Below are positions 11,801 through 20,112 of a stretch of 64,000 bases of DNA, one piece after another; within the stretch, counting starts at the first letter, position 1; each line of letters begins with the position of its first letter. Source of the stretch: Herbaspirillum frisingense GSF30 (GTDB taxonomy: Bacteria; Pseudomonadota; Gammaproteobacteria; Burkholderiales; Burkholderiaceae_D); contig NZ_AEEC02000012.1 in assembly GCF_000300975.2 (NCBI RefSeq), positions 62,001 through 126,000 of the forward strand. The letters are read 5' to 3'. The translations under genes were made by a program, and so were the position numbers. The notes beneath the pieces are model-generated. The model had not been told where the DNA came from. It did not search any database and saw nothing but the letters and a program-made list of their open reading frames with translations.

Positions 11801-14738
11801 ACTTTCCGAGGCCGGCAATGTGGAATTGATCGCCAGCGCCAGGGATGGCAATGCCAATGCGGCTGCCGCCCGTTCCTCGGTGTGGGTCACCGGGCGTGGC
11901 GAAGTCTGGTTCGATGGCGAGAACCAGGACCGCATCGACATCCTGCCCGAGAAAAAGAACTACCAGCCCGGCGAGACCGCCACCTTCCAGGTGCGCATGC
12001 CTTTCCGTCACGCGACCGCGCTGGTTGCCGTGGAGCGTGAAGGCGTCATCGATACACGCGTGGTGCAACTGTCCGGCCAGGACCCCACCATCAGCGTGCC
12101 GATGAAAGCCGAGTATGGTCCCAATGTCTATGTCTCGGTGCTGGCCGTGCGCGGTCGCATGCGCGAGGTGCCGTGGTATTCCTTCTTCGTCTGGGGCTGG
12201 AAGGAGCCACTCAACTGGTGGCATGAATTCCGCACCTATCAGGGGCCCGGCCCCATCGTCGATCTCTCCAAGCCGGCATGGAAGTTCGGCATCGCCGAAG
12301 TCAACATCGGCGATGCCGGCCATCGCCTGCAGGTGGCGGTGACGACCGACAAGCCCACCTATCCCATCCGCGCCATCGCCAAGGTGCAAGTGCAGGTGAA
12401 GCTGCCCAACGGCAAACCGGCCGCCGGGGGCGAATTCGCCCTGGCCGCCGTCGATGAAGCCCTGCTGGAGCTGCAGCCCAATGGCAGCTGGGATGTCTTG
12501 CGCGCCATGCTGCAACGACGCAGCTATGGCGTGGAAACCTCCACCGCGCAGATGCAGGTGGTCGGCAAGCGCCACTACGGCAAGAAGGCCACACCGGCCG
12601 GTGGCGGCGGTGGTCGCGCCCCCACGCGTGAACTGTTCGACACCCTGCTGGTATGGAAGCCCAACGTTACCCTGGATGCAGAGGGCAGGGCGCAACTGGA
12701 GGTGCCGTTGAACGATGCACTGACCTCCTTCCGCATCGTGGCCATTGCCGAGAATGGCGTCAGCGATTTCGGGACCGGCAGTATCAGCATCCGCTCCACC
12801 CAGGATGTGCAGGTCATCTCCGGCCTGCCGCCCCTGGTGCGTGAAGGCGACAGCTTCAACGGCAGCGTCACCGTGCGCAATACCACTACCCATGACATGA
12901 CCCTCAAGGTCAGCGCACGCGCCCAGGGCGGAACGCCCGCCAGCACCCTGACGCTGCCCGAGCGCGACATCAAGATCGCGGCCGGCCAGTCGGCCGAAGT
13001 GATGTGGCCGGTGCAGACGCCGGAAGGCATCAATCAGCTGGCCTGGGAAATCAGCGCCCAGGAGCAGGGCGGCCAGAAGGCCAAGGACGCCATGAAGTTC
13101 AGCCAGCGCGTGGTGCCGGCGGTCCCGGTGACGGTGCAGCAGGCGACCCTGTTCCAGCTGGACAAGAGCGCCGCCCTCAGCGTCTCCCGCCCGGCCGACA
13201 GCCTCCCCGGACGCGGTGGCCTGGCCATCTCGCTCAAGCCCAGCCTGGCCGGTGGCAGTGATGCGCTGACCCGCTACTTCGTCAACTACCCCTTTGCCTG
13301 CCTGGAGCAGAAGACCTCCAAGGCCATCGGCCTGCGCGATGAAGCGGCGTGGCAGAAGATCGTGGCCGACCTGCCGACCTATCTCGACGGCGACGGCCTG
13401 GCCTACTACTTCCCGCCCAGCGACAGCGGCGCGCGGCGTGGCAGCGACACGCTCACCGCCTACCTGCTGGCGGCCACCAACGAGGCCGGCTATGCCATCC
13501 CGCCCGCCAGCCGCGACAAGATGCTGGACGGCCTGGCCGGCTTCGTGGAGGGCAAGGTGATGCGCGAATTCTGGTCGCCGCAGAAGGACCTGGACGTGCG
13601 CAAGCTGGCCGCGCTGGAAGCTCTGTCGCGCTACAACCGCGTGCAGCCTGCCATGCTCGGATCGATCCAGATCAACCCCAACCAGTGGCCCACCTCCGGC
13701 CTGCTGGACTGGATCGCCATCCTGCAGCGAGTCACTGCCATCCCCGAACGTCAGAAGAAGCTCGACGAAGCCGACCAGATCCTGCGCGCCCGTCTGAACT
13801 TCCAGGGCACGCGCATGGGCTTCTCCAATGAAGAGGGCGACTACTGGTGGTGGCTCATGAGCAGCGGCGACGCCAATGCCAACCGCCTGATCCTGCTGGC
13901 ACTGAACAACCCGGCCTGGCGCGACGACCTGCCGCGTCTGGTGGCCGGCGCCATCGGCCGCCAGCAGCGCGGGCACTGGAGCACCACCACCGCCAACGTC
14001 TGGGGCAGCCTGGCCCTGGAGAAATTCGCCCGCAAGTTCGAATCCGAACCGGTCACCGGCAGCACCCGCGCCACGCTGGAGCAGGGTGGGGGCAACAGTG
14101 CTGCCAGTGCCACCAGTGCCGCCGGTGCCACCCAGAGCCAGGCCTGGAGCAGCGCCGCCAGCGGCGGCAAGCTGCAACTGCCCTGGCCCGACGGCAATGC
14201 GCAAGGCGGCAATGTGCGCTTCACGCAAGAGGGCAATGGCAAGCCCTGGGTCACACTGCAAAGCCTGGCCGCCGTGCCCCTGAAACAAGCGTTCGCGGCC
14301 GGCTACCGCATCAGCCGCAAGGTCGAGGCCATCGAACAGAAGCAGGCCGGCATCTATACCCGTGGCGATGTGCTGCGGGTGACGCTGGACATCGATGCCC
14401 AGAGCGAGATGACCTGGGTCGTGGTCAGCGATCCGGTGCCGGGCGGCGCGACCCTGCTGGGTTCCGGCCTGGGGCGTGATTCCGCCATCGCCCAGGGCAA
14501 GCAGGACAGCCCGCGTGATCGCGGCATGGGCTGGCTGGCCTACGAGGAACGCAGCTTCGAAGCCTATCGCGCCTACTACGAGTCCATGCCCAAGGGCCGC
14601 ACCAGCATCAGCTACACCGTGCGCCTGAACAATGCCGGCGAATTCAACCTGCCGCCTACGCGGGTGGAGGCCATGTATGCGCCGGAAATGTTTGGCGAAG
14701 TGCCGAACGCCAAACTGGTCGTCAAGGCGGCACCGTGA
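8850..14738 (+). CDS. yfhM: Alpha-2-macroglobulin family protein with thioester
   Basis: Giant periplasmic protease-trap protein of 1962 residues, larger than E. coli YfhM (about 1650). A cleavable-looking signal peptide (about residues 22-46, Leu/Ala-rich, ending SASAA) lacks the lipobox Cys seen in E. coli YfhM. The body consists of MG-type beta domains and a helical thioester domain. CLEQ at residues 1484-1487 is the reactive Cys-Gln thioester motif, so the trap chemistry appears intact. A Gly/Ala/Ser-rich linker lies near residues 1746-1775. The stop overlaps the start of pbpC by four bases; this pairing is conserved and suggests protection of the envelope when peptidoglycan or outer membrane is breached. 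The symbol follows the E. coli pbpC neighbour. Confidence 0.92.
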   Translation: MKQIPTGRAAGRPWITHWPRQVRRLLLAALALGAALLLPAPSASAAAASVQTFSPQGEVQRIRQVRARFSEAMIKFGDPKAASPFDADCAVAGTARWADEKNWVYDFERDLPPGTRCSFTLRSDARSAAGNAVSGKTRFQFSTGGPVVSRVQPYDDARITEDQAFILYQNGPATEASVRQHLYCEAEGINERIPTKAVGESDRKALLQQFAKGVDPASVTIVQCQQRLPNEAHVKLVWDRGIAAAAAPAIVTTKPQVFSFQVRSEFTASLSCQRENANAACSPILPVTLSFSAPVPRNLAEQIVMNASTGKIKPALDGDKDAAVRELRFKPPFPEKSEFSISLPSGFKDEDGRTLSNAAAFPLKSALADFPPLAKFPAAPFGIIELNADPTLPMTLRRVEAGLQLRGKDGRAMPGKVADLKVDGDQAVIAWLTRLNKYHEKWGDPKKVDSRSVSLLAKEPGAKKLDLPAQKEAKDGEWPFEVIGIPLKDPGFYVVELESQKLGASLLGKPQPMYVRTSALVTNLAVHVKLGRANGAVWVTRLDDARPVADAEIRVSNCEGTSLWQGKTNANGVAMMPALEDACAHRPYSEDNADSINGLFVSARKTDERGRQDMAFALTSWNDGIESWRFNLPTDMDRAATVRATTIFDRSLFRAGETVSMKHVIRTETLQGFGLLRKEDLPTRVRISHLGSGQQYQFPLTWRGNKSAETSFVLPREAKLGTYEVVLDQGEVDTSASANEDEAEDGYGRGSYVTGSFRVEEFRLPLMQGRITPPKGAQVAIKELPLDLQLNYINGGGAANQAVRVSSLLRSRGVNIAGYDGFSFYPPRSDDDSNADDQKIVADKLAVTLDKNGSGRAVIGKLPVLQRPQELLTEMTYSDPNGEVQTISSVTPLWPSAVVVGLRTGNWVSVKKKLTLTAVTLNTAGQPQAGVPVEIRGLARKTNSHRKRMVGGFYAYENDESKQDLGKLCAGKSDQHGMFTCDTELSEAGNVELIASARDGNANAAAARSSVWVTGRGEVWFDGENQDRIDILPEKKNYQPGETATFQVRMPFRHATALVAVEREGVIDTRVVQLSGQDPTISVPMKAEYGPNVYVSVLAVRGRMREVPWYSFFVWGWKEPLNWWHEFRTYQGPGPIVDLSKPAWKFGIAEVNIGDAGHRLQVAVTTDKPTYPIRAIAKVQVQVKLPNGKPAAGGEFALAAVDEALLELQPNGSWDVLRAMLQRRSYGVETSTAQMQVVGKRHYGKKATPAGGGGGRAPTRELFDTLLVWKPNVTLDAEGRAQLEVPLNDALTSFRIVAIAENGVSDFGTGSISIRSTQDVQVISGLPPLVREGDSFNGSVTVRNTTTHDMTLKVSARAQGGTPASTLTLPERDIKIAAGQSAEVMWPVQTPEGINQLAWEISAQEQGGQKAKDAMKFSQRVVPAVPVTVQQATLFQLDKSAALSVSRPADSLPGRGGLAISLKPSLAGGSDALTRYFVNYPFACLEQKTSKAIGLRDEAAWQKIVADLPTYLDGDGLAYYFPPSDSGARRGSDTLTAYLLAATNEAGYAIPPASRDKMLDGLAGFVEGKVMREFWSPQKDLDVRKLAALEALSRYNRVQPAMLGSIQINPNQWPTSGLLDWIAILQRVTAIPERQKKLDEADQILRARLNFQGTRMGFSNEEGDYWWWLMSSGDANANRLILLALNNPAWRDDLPRLVAGAIGRQQRGHWSTTTANVWGSLALEKFARKFESEPVTGSTRATLEQGGGNSAASATSAAGATQSQAWSSAASGGKLQLPWPDGNAQGGNVRFTQEGNGKPWVTLQSLAAVPLKQAFAAGYRISRKVEAIEQKQAGIYTRGDVLRVTLDIDAQSEMTWVVVSDPVPGGATLLGSGLGRDSAIAQGKQDSPRDRGMGWLAYEERSFEAYRAYYESMPKGRTSISYTVRLNNAGEFNLPPTRVEAMYAPEMFGEVPNAKLVVKAAP

Positions 14739-17005
14739 TCGCCAGCGGCACGCCCTGGTCCCGCGCCGCCGTACGCTGCGCGCTGGTGCTGGCCTTGCTG
14801 CTGCCAGGCAGCGCAAGCGCGCTGCCTTCGTTTGCCGAGGTGCAGCGCGACTTCCTCCCCTCCGAGGCCAGCCTGCTGGACCGCAACGGCGAGCTGCTGC
14901 AGCGCCTGCGTGTGAACATGGACGAACGCAAGCTCGCCTGGGTGAAGCTGGAAGATGTCTCCCCCGCCCTGCGCCAGGCCCTGATCGCCTCCGAAGACCG
15001 ACGTTTCTACCAGCACAGCGGCATCGACTGGAATGCCGTCGCGGCCTCGGCCTGGGGCAATCTCTGGAATACCCGGACCCGCGGTGCCTCCACCATCACC
15101 ATGCAACTGGCGGGCCTGCTCCATGATGACCTGCGTCGCAAATCCGGCGCACGCACGCTGACGCAGAAGGTCTCGCAGGCGTGGATCGCGCAATCGCTGG
15201 AACGCAGCTGGCGCAAGGACCAGATCCTGGAGGCCTACCTCAACCTGGTCTCCTTCCGGGGCGAGCTGGTGGGTGTGCATGCCTTGTCGCGCGTCATGTT
15301 CGGCAAGCATCCCAGTGGCCTGGATCAGGGTGAAGCCGCCATCGCGGTCGCCCTGATCCGCGCCCCCAACGCCACCCCGCGCCGCGTGGCCGAGCGCGCC
15401 TGCGCCATCTTGAAGGAGCAGGGCGCTGCCGAACAATGCAATGGCATGGATGGCCGCACCGAACTGGTCCTGGCCCGTGCCGCCGCCAAACGCGACCTGC
15501 CGGGCGCCAGCGATGCACCGCAGTTGGCCCCTCACCTGGCGCGCAAGCTCTTGAACACGGCCGGCCAGCAAGTGCGCTCCACGCTGGACGCGCCCCTGCA
15601 GCGCTTCGCCTCGCAAGCCCTGCGCCATCAACTGGCCGGCCTGGCCGAACGCAACATCGAGGATGGCGCCATCATCGTCATCGACAACGCCACCGGTGAA
15701 GTCCTAGCCTGGGTCGGCTCCAGTGGCAGCTTGTCGGCGGCCGCCAATGTCGATGGCGTGGTCGCGCAGCGCCAGGCCGGCTCGACGCTCAAGCCTTTCC
15801 TCTACGAACTGGCGATCGAAAAAAGGTGGCTCACGGCGGCCTCGCTGCTGGACGATTCCCCCGTCAACCTCGCCACCAGCGCCGGACTCTACATCCCGCA
15901 GAACTACGACAAGCAATACAAGGGGTTGGTCAGCCTGCGCACCTCGCTGGGTTCTTCCCTGAACATCCCCGCCGTGCGCACGCTGGTGATGGTCACGCCG
16001 GAACGCTTCTTCCGCCGCCTGCAGGCACTGGGCTTCAACCTGCGCGAGAGTGGCGACTACTACGGCTACAGCCTGGCCCTGGGTAGTGCCGACGTGACTC
16101 TGGCCAACCTCGCCAATGCCTATCGCGCATTGGCCAACCAGGGCCGCTATTCCCCCTTGCGCAGCCGACTGGATGACGCCCGCACCGCGCCGCGCCCGGT
16201 ACCGGTGATGGACGCCGATGCCGCCTACATCATCGGCGACATCCTCTCCGACCGCAGCGCTCGCGCCCGTACCTTCGGCCTGGAGAATGCGCTGTCCACC
16301 CGTATCTGGACCGCGGTCAAGACCGGCACTTCCAAGGACATGCGCGACAACTGGTGCGTCGGCTATTCCTCGCGTTACACCGTCGGCGTGTGGGTCGGCA
16401 ATGCTTCCGGTGCCCCGATGTGGGATGTCTCCGGCGTGACCGGCGCCGCACCGGTGTGGCAGGAGGTGATGCAGTACCTGCATGAACGCGGCCGCGGCGG
16501 CAGTCGGGATGGCCGCAGCAGCCCGCCGCAGAAGCCGGCCGGCGTACAGGCCCAGACGATACGTTATGAACAGAATGTGGAGGCCGCCCGCACCGAATAC
16601 TTCCTGCCCGGCACGGCGCAGTCCGAGATCCGCATCGCGCACGCGCGCGAAATCCGTCCGGCCATCACCTATCCGACCGCCGGCATGCTGGTGGCGCTGG
16701 ACCCGGACATCCCACCGGCGCGCCAGCGTATCCGCTTCCGCGCCCAGGGTGCGCCGGCTGGCAGCCGCTGGGTGCTGGATGGCAAACGCATGCCGGAGTC
16801 GGTCATGCAAACAGGGCGGGTCAAGGCGCAGAAGGTGGCTGCTTCATCGCAGCAGAGCGATGTGGAAGAACTCGGTTTCGACTGGATGCCCTGGCCGGGC
16901 CGGCATGTGCTGGCCTTGCAGGATGCGTCGGGCAAGGAGCTCGATAGTCTGCGATTTGAGGTGAGGGGGGCGGTGGAGCGGCCCGCTTTGCCGCAAAAGA
17001 AATAG
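14735..17005 (+). CDS. pbpC: Penicillin-binding protein 1C
   Basis: Bifunctional peptidoglycan glycosyltransferase/transpeptidase of 756 residues, close to E. coli PbpC (770). An N-terminal signal/anchor helix (about 12-28) precedes the GT51 domain with ASEDRRFYQHSGID. The transpeptidase domain has all three motifs: S350-TLK353, S408-L-N410 and K529-TGTS. A C-terminal PBP1C-specific beta domain follows. The start is GTG at 14735, inside a four-base GTGA overlap with the alpha-2-macroglobulin stop, so translation is coupled. The stop codon falls on the edge of the first tRNA-Leu repeat. Confidence 0.96.
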   Translation: MIASGTPWSRAAVRCALVLALLLPGSASALPSFAEVQRDFLPSEASLLDRNGELLQRLRVNMDERKLAWVKLEDVSPALRQALIASEDRRFYQHSGIDWNAVAASAWGNLWNTRTRGASTITMQLAGLLHDDLRRKSGARTLTQKVSQAWIAQSLERSWRKDQILEAYLNLVSFRGELVGVHALSRVMFGKHPSGLDQGEAAIAVALIRAPNATPRRVAERACAILKEQGAAEQCNGMDGRTELVLARAAAKRDLPGASDAPQLAPHLARKLLNTAGQQVRSTLDAPLQRFASQALRHQLAGLAERNIEDGAIIVIDNATGEVLAWVGSSGSLSAAANVDGVVAQRQAGSTLKPFLYELAIEKRWLTAASLLDDSPVNLATSAGLYIPQNYDKQYKGLVSLRTSLGSSLNIPAVRTLVMVTPERFFRRLQALGFNLRESGDYYGYSLALGSADVTLANLANAYRALANQGRYSPLRSRLDDARTAPRPVPVMDADAAYIIGDILSDRSARARTFGLENALSTRIWTAVKTGTSKDMRDNWCVGYSSRYTVGVWVGNASGAPMWDVSGVTGAAPVWQEVMQYLHERGRGGSRDGRSSPPQKPAGVQAQTIRYEQNVEAARTEYFLPGTAQSEIRIAHAREIRPAITYPTAGMLVALDPDIPPARQRIRFRAQGAPAGSRWVLDGKRMPESVMQTGRVKAQKVAASSQQSDVEELGFDWMPWPGRHVLALQDASGKELDSLRFEVRGAVERPALPQKK

Positions 17006-17036
17006 GCGCTTTGCTCGTGGTCCCCAAAACGCAAAA

Positions 17037-17068
17037 GGCCGATTGATTTTCATCAATCGACCTTTTTT
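17037..17068. terminator. Bidirectional hairpin terminator between pbpC and tRNA-Leu
   Basis: GGCCGATTGAT (17037-17047) pairs with ATCAATCGACC (17052-17062) around a short loop. T6 follows on the plus strand and T4 on the minus strand, so it can end pbpC transcription and tRNA-Leu transcription alike. Confidence 0.85.
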
Positions 17069-17071
17069 GTT

Positions 17072-17156
17072 TGGTGCCCACGGAGGGACTCGAACCCCCA
17101 CACCTCGCGGCACATGGACCTGAACCATGCGCGTCTACCAATTCCGCCACGTGGGC
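17072..17156 (-). tRNA. tRNA-Leu (anticodon CAG), copy A
   Basis: Read on the minus strand, the 85-nt gene starts GCCCACG and ends CGTGGGC-A-CCA, so the acceptor stem is perfect and CCA is encoded. The anticodon loop is TTCAGGT (anticodon CAG). The GGTTCGAGTCC T-arm and a long variable arm mark a class II tRNA-Leu. It is identical to the second copy at 26882-26966. Confidence 0.97.
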
Positions 17157-17200
17157 CTTTTCGCAGCAGCAATCAATCCGCCGTGCTTGAAAGAGGCTGC

Positions 17201-17229
17201 ATTCTAATGGCATTTTTCTTCGCCGTCAC
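17201..17229 (-). promoter_or_regulatory. Sigma-70 promoter for tRNA-Leu copy A
   Basis: On the minus strand, -35 GTGACG (17224-17229) and -10 TAGAAT (17201-17206) are separated by exactly 17 bp. A GC-rich discriminator GCAGCC follows, as expected for stringently controlled tRNA genes. Confidence 0.6.
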
Positions 17230-17430
17230 TACCTAATTTCAATTTTTTATCCCTGCTGTTTCCACCCGGCGCAGGTTGCACTGCTGCGACTGCGTGCGCG
17301 TCGTCCAAGCCTTCAACACCCCCCCTTCAGCCGGATGCGATTCCGGCGAGACACCCACCTTCCCACGCCCATTTCCCTGCCGGATTTTCAGGCAGGGGTT
17401 CTTGCGCAGCCTCAATCCTTCACTAAATAG
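17230..17430. other. Intergenic stretch upstream of the porin promoter
   Basis: About 200 bp between the tRNA promoter and the porin promoter. I see no gene, repeat or hairpin terminator in it. Confidence 0.5.
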
Positions 17431-17459
17431 TTTACACAAGGCAATTCTTTGGCTATATT
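17431..17459 (+). promoter_or_regulatory. Sigma-70 promoter of the porin/ABC module
   Basis: -35 TTTACA (17431-17436) and -10 TATATT (17454-17459) are separated by exactly 17 bp and lie 75 bp before the porin start. A perfect palindrome overlaps the -10 and the expected transcription start. Confidence 0.7.
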
Positions 17460-17473
17460 GCATACGTATGCAA
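17458..17473. promoter_or_regulatory. Perfect 16-bp palindrome, candidate LacI-family operator
   Basis: TTGCATACGTATGCAA is a perfect palindrome with a central CG step, the typical form of LacI/PurR-family operators. It covers the end of the -10 box and +1 of the porin promoter, a classic repression position. A further half site TTGCATAC occurs at 17491-17498. The LacI-family gene at 25726 closes the same module and is the likely binder (inference). Confidence 0.65.
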
Positions 17474-17534
17474 AACAGCTCAAGTCAGCTTTGCATACTC
17501 CCTCTCAAAACCACAACATCAACAGGAGACCACC

Positions 17535-18677
17535 TTGAGGATCCATGCTGCTCTCGGCATGGCTGCGCTTTCGCTCGGCCATTTCGCTACTTTCGTCCAG
17601 CCCGTCCAGGCCCATGAAACGTCCAATATCGTCATCTATGGCCTAGTCGATTCCGGGCTGAGCTACTACAGCAACAGCGTCGCGCTCAATGGCGGCCAGA
17701 TTGCAGCATCCGGTTCGGCGCTGCGGCTGGATAACGGCATCGCGGCCGGCAATCGCGTCGGCTTCTCCGGCAGCGAAGACCTGGGCGGCGGCATGTCGGC
17801 GGTCTTCAAGCTGGAAAACGGCTTCGACGCGGCCAAGGGCAGCATGGGGCAGGGCGGTCTGCTGTTCGGACGCCAGTCCTACGTGGGACTGAACACGGCC
17901 GCCGGCTTGTGGGCCATCGGACGCCAGTACGACTTCATGTTCGATTACCTCAACCTGATGGGGTATACCAACGCCGGTCACAACAACATCGGCGCCAGCG
18001 GACAGGGCCTGGATGGCATGAGCGCCATCGCTGCGACGGCACAGCTGGGCAATCACACCTACGGCGCACGGGTCAACAATGCGCTCAAGTTTTCCAGCAA
18101 CAGCTTTTCGGGTTTCCGTTTCGGGGCCTTGCTGGGATTGGGTGAGCAGGCCGGTTCGCAGTCGCGTGGCAGCACCGCGCAGGCAGGCCTGAACTACGGA
18201 CAGGGCAACTTCCTCATCGGCGCTGTGGCGGGCGTCTCCAGCGTGCCGGGCAGCGACAGCCAGTACGCCACCAAGCGGCTGGCCGGCGCGGGTGCCAAGC
18301 TGACGCTGGACAAGCTGGCCCTCTACGGTTCCTACACCCAGGTGCATTTCGACGGTCTGGTCAGTTACGCGGCACGCGGGATCAGCTGGAAGGGCGCGCG
18401 GGTGGACACGCTCGATATCGGCGCCGATTACCAGTTCACGCCGGTGGTCAACGGCGGTCTGTCCTGGCAGCACCAGACCCGCAACAGCGATCTGGGGGCG
18501 GCCGATCAGGTCACGGCTTCGCTTTCCTATTCGCTGTCCAAGCGCACTTCGCTCTATTCCACCGTGGCTTACCAGCATGATCGCGCCTTCGGTGCATTGA
18601 ACGTGTTCGGCGCCGGCACACCGTCGTCCAATGGGGTGCAGGTGGTCTCGCGCGTGGCCATGCGCACGGCCTTCTGA
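17535..18677 (+). CDS. Outer-membrane porin (Burkholderiales type)
   Basis: 380-residue general porin, a trimeric 16-strand beta barrel that lets small hydrophilic solutes cross the outer membrane. A signal peptide (about residues 1-27, ending VQAHE) precedes the typical mature start NIVIYGLVDSGLSYYSN. Next come the FSGSEDLGGGMSAVFKLENGF and GRQSYVGL signatures of the family, and the protein ends in a C-terminal Phe, the outer-membrane sorting signal. The start is TTG at 17535: AGGAGA lies six bases upstream and no ATG is available before the signal sequence ends. It is the first gene of the module with the ABC transporter and probably supplies its substrate. Confidence 0.9.
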   Translation: MRIHAALGMAALSLGHFATFVQPVQAHETSNIVIYGLVDSGLSYYSNSVALNGGQIAASGSALRLDNGIAAGNRVGFSGSEDLGGGMSAVFKLENGFDAAKGSMGQGGLLFGRQSYVGLNTAAGLWAIGRQYDFMFDYLNLMGYTNAGHNNIGASGQGLDGMSAIAATAQLGNHTYGARVNNALKFSSNSFSGFRFGALLGLGEQAGSQSRGSTAQAGLNYGQGNFLIGAVAGVSSVPGSDSQYATKRLAGAGAKLTLDKLALYGSYTQVHFDGLVSYAARGISWKGARVDTLDIGADYQFTPVVNGGLSWQHQTRNSDLGAADQVTASLSYSLSKRTSLYSTVAYQHDRAFGALNVFGAGTPSSNGVQVVSRVAMRTAF

Positions 18678-18700
18678 ATGGCCCAGGGGAGGAGTCGAAC

Positions 18701-20014
18701 ATGAAACAAGATCGTCGAGGTTTCCTGCTGTCGTCCGCAGCCATGCTGGGGGCAGGCGCAAGTGGCAGCCTGCCGCTGCTGGCACGGGCCCAACCGCAAG
18801 CGAACGGGGTGACGCCGGGCAAGCCCTTCAAGGGTGTCGAGCTGAACGTGCTGACCGTGGTGGCGCCGCAGTTCCGCGCCCACGAGGCACGCCTGGCGGC
18901 CTTCGAAGAGTTGACCGGCATCCGCGTCAAGTACCAGTACGTGCCCTTCACCAGCATCCGCGACAAGCTCACCGCCGAGATGGTGGCCGAGAACGGCGAC
19001 TACGATGTGGTCTCCGTCATGGATGTCTGGGCGCCCTCGCTGAAGAACCTGCTGCATCCGCTCAACGACGGCATTCGCGACAAGGGCATCGACATGACGC
19101 GCTATCCCGATGCCTACCTGCGCGCCAGCCGCAACGAGTCCGGCTATATCGGCCTGCCCATTCGCGGTCACGTGCAATTGCTGTTCTATCGCAAGGATGT
19201 GCTGGCCGATCTCAAGCTGCCCGTCCCCAAGACCTGGGCTGAGGTGGTGAAGGTGTCGCAGGCTATCCAGGCCGGTGCCGGCATGCCGGGCATTGCCATG
19301 TACTACGGCAAGAACTCGGGACAGAACCTGATGGTCTGGTTCGATTTCCTGTGGGGACGCGGGGGTGAACTGCTGGATGCGCGCAACCAGCCCGCCTTCC
19401 AGTCCCCGGCCGGCATCGCGGCGACCCAGGATTACCTGGACCTGATGTTGAAGCACAAGGTCACGCCGGCCGGTTCGGTCAGCTTCAACGAGACCGATGC
19501 CGTCAATTCCATGGCCCAGGGCAAGTGCGCCATGTTGCCCACCTGGTGGTGGCGTTACCAGGGGCTGACGGATGCCAAGTCCTCCACGCTCTCGCCGGAG
19601 AAAGTGGGCTTTGCGCCCATGCCAGGCTACCCCGGCGTGGCCACGCCGTCCCACACCAACCTGTGGCTCTACGGTATCGATCGTCATTCGAAGAAGAAGG
19701 CAGCAGCCATGGAATTCCTGGCCTGGCTCACCCAGCCTGCCATCGAGAAATCCCTGTTGCTGGACCCGGCCCAGCACGAGATCGTCAGCGTGCAGAACGC
19801 CAATCTGGCCGACCCCGCCGTCAATGCGCTCTCGCAGGGCATGCACAAGATGGCCGGCGAAGTCTTGAAGAACGCCCGCGTGCTGCCGCTCATCCCGCAG
19901 TGGCCGGTGATCTCCGACATCCTCGATACGGCGATCTCGAAGATGGCGCTGGGCACCGTCCCGGTCAAGGAGGGACTTGACGACGCTGCCAGAAAGGTCC
20001 GCAAGCTGGTCTGA
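18701..20014 (+). CDS. ABC transporter substrate-binding protein (family 1, sugar-type)
   Basis: 437-residue periplasmic binding protein of the maltose/glycerol-phosphate type. The N-terminus has a twin-arginine motif, DRRGFLL, followed by a hydrophobic segment and an ARAQ cleavage region, so it is probably exported folded by the Tat system. The body shows the type 1 extracellular solute-binding fold, with PKTWAEVVK and PGYPGVATPSHTNLW in the expected places. AGGGGAGGAG precedes the ATG. Two permeases and an ATPase follow, giving a complete CUT1-type importer. The ligand is unknown; a sugar acid or polyol is plausible. Confidence 0.9.
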   Translation: MKQDRRGFLLSSAAMLGAGASGSLPLLARAQPQANGVTPGKPFKGVELNVLTVVAPQFRAHEARLAAFEELTGIRVKYQYVPFTSIRDKLTAEMVAENGDYDVVSVMDVWAPSLKNLLHPLNDGIRDKGIDMTRYPDAYLRASRNESGYIGLPIRGHVQLLFYRKDVLADLKLPVPKTWAEVVKVSQAIQAGAGMPGIAMYYGKNSGQNLMVWFDFLWGRGGELLDARNQPAFQSPAGIAATQDYLDLMLKHKVTPAGSVSFNETDAVNSMAQGKCAMLPTWWWRYQGLTDAKSSTLSPEKVGFAPMPGYPGVATPSHTNLWLYGIDRHSKKKAAAMEFLAWLTQPAIEKSLLLDPAQHEIVSVQNANLADPAVNALSQGMHKMAGEVLKNARVLPLIPQWPVISDILDTAISKMALGTVPVKEGLDDAARKVRKLV

Positions 20015-20112
20015 CCCAGTCTGACCTGGCCTGCCTGTCCTCCACCCGGAGGGCAGGCAGCCCTGCCATGGCGGCCAGGCCGGCCGTCCCAACCTGATTC
20101 CAACCCCGTTCC

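Larger units (their letters stand above)
17004..17159. repeat. 156-bp direct repeat, copy A (tRNA-Leu plus terminator)
   Basis: This block recurs at 26813-26969, about 9.8 kb away in the same orientation. Identity is nearly complete; the only differences I see are in the terminator T tract (CCTTTTTTGTTTGG versus CCTTTTATGTTTTGG). It covers the pbpC stop edge, a hairpin terminator and the whole tRNA-Leu gene. The flanking sequences diverge except for a 20-bp block just past the tRNA 5' end. Confidence 0.95.

Noticed and set aside
11574-14816. 1080-codon open frame opposite the alpha-2-macroglobulin gene
   Set aside because: Antisense shadow with low-complexity His/Gln/Gly composition; the sense frame has clear family motifs.
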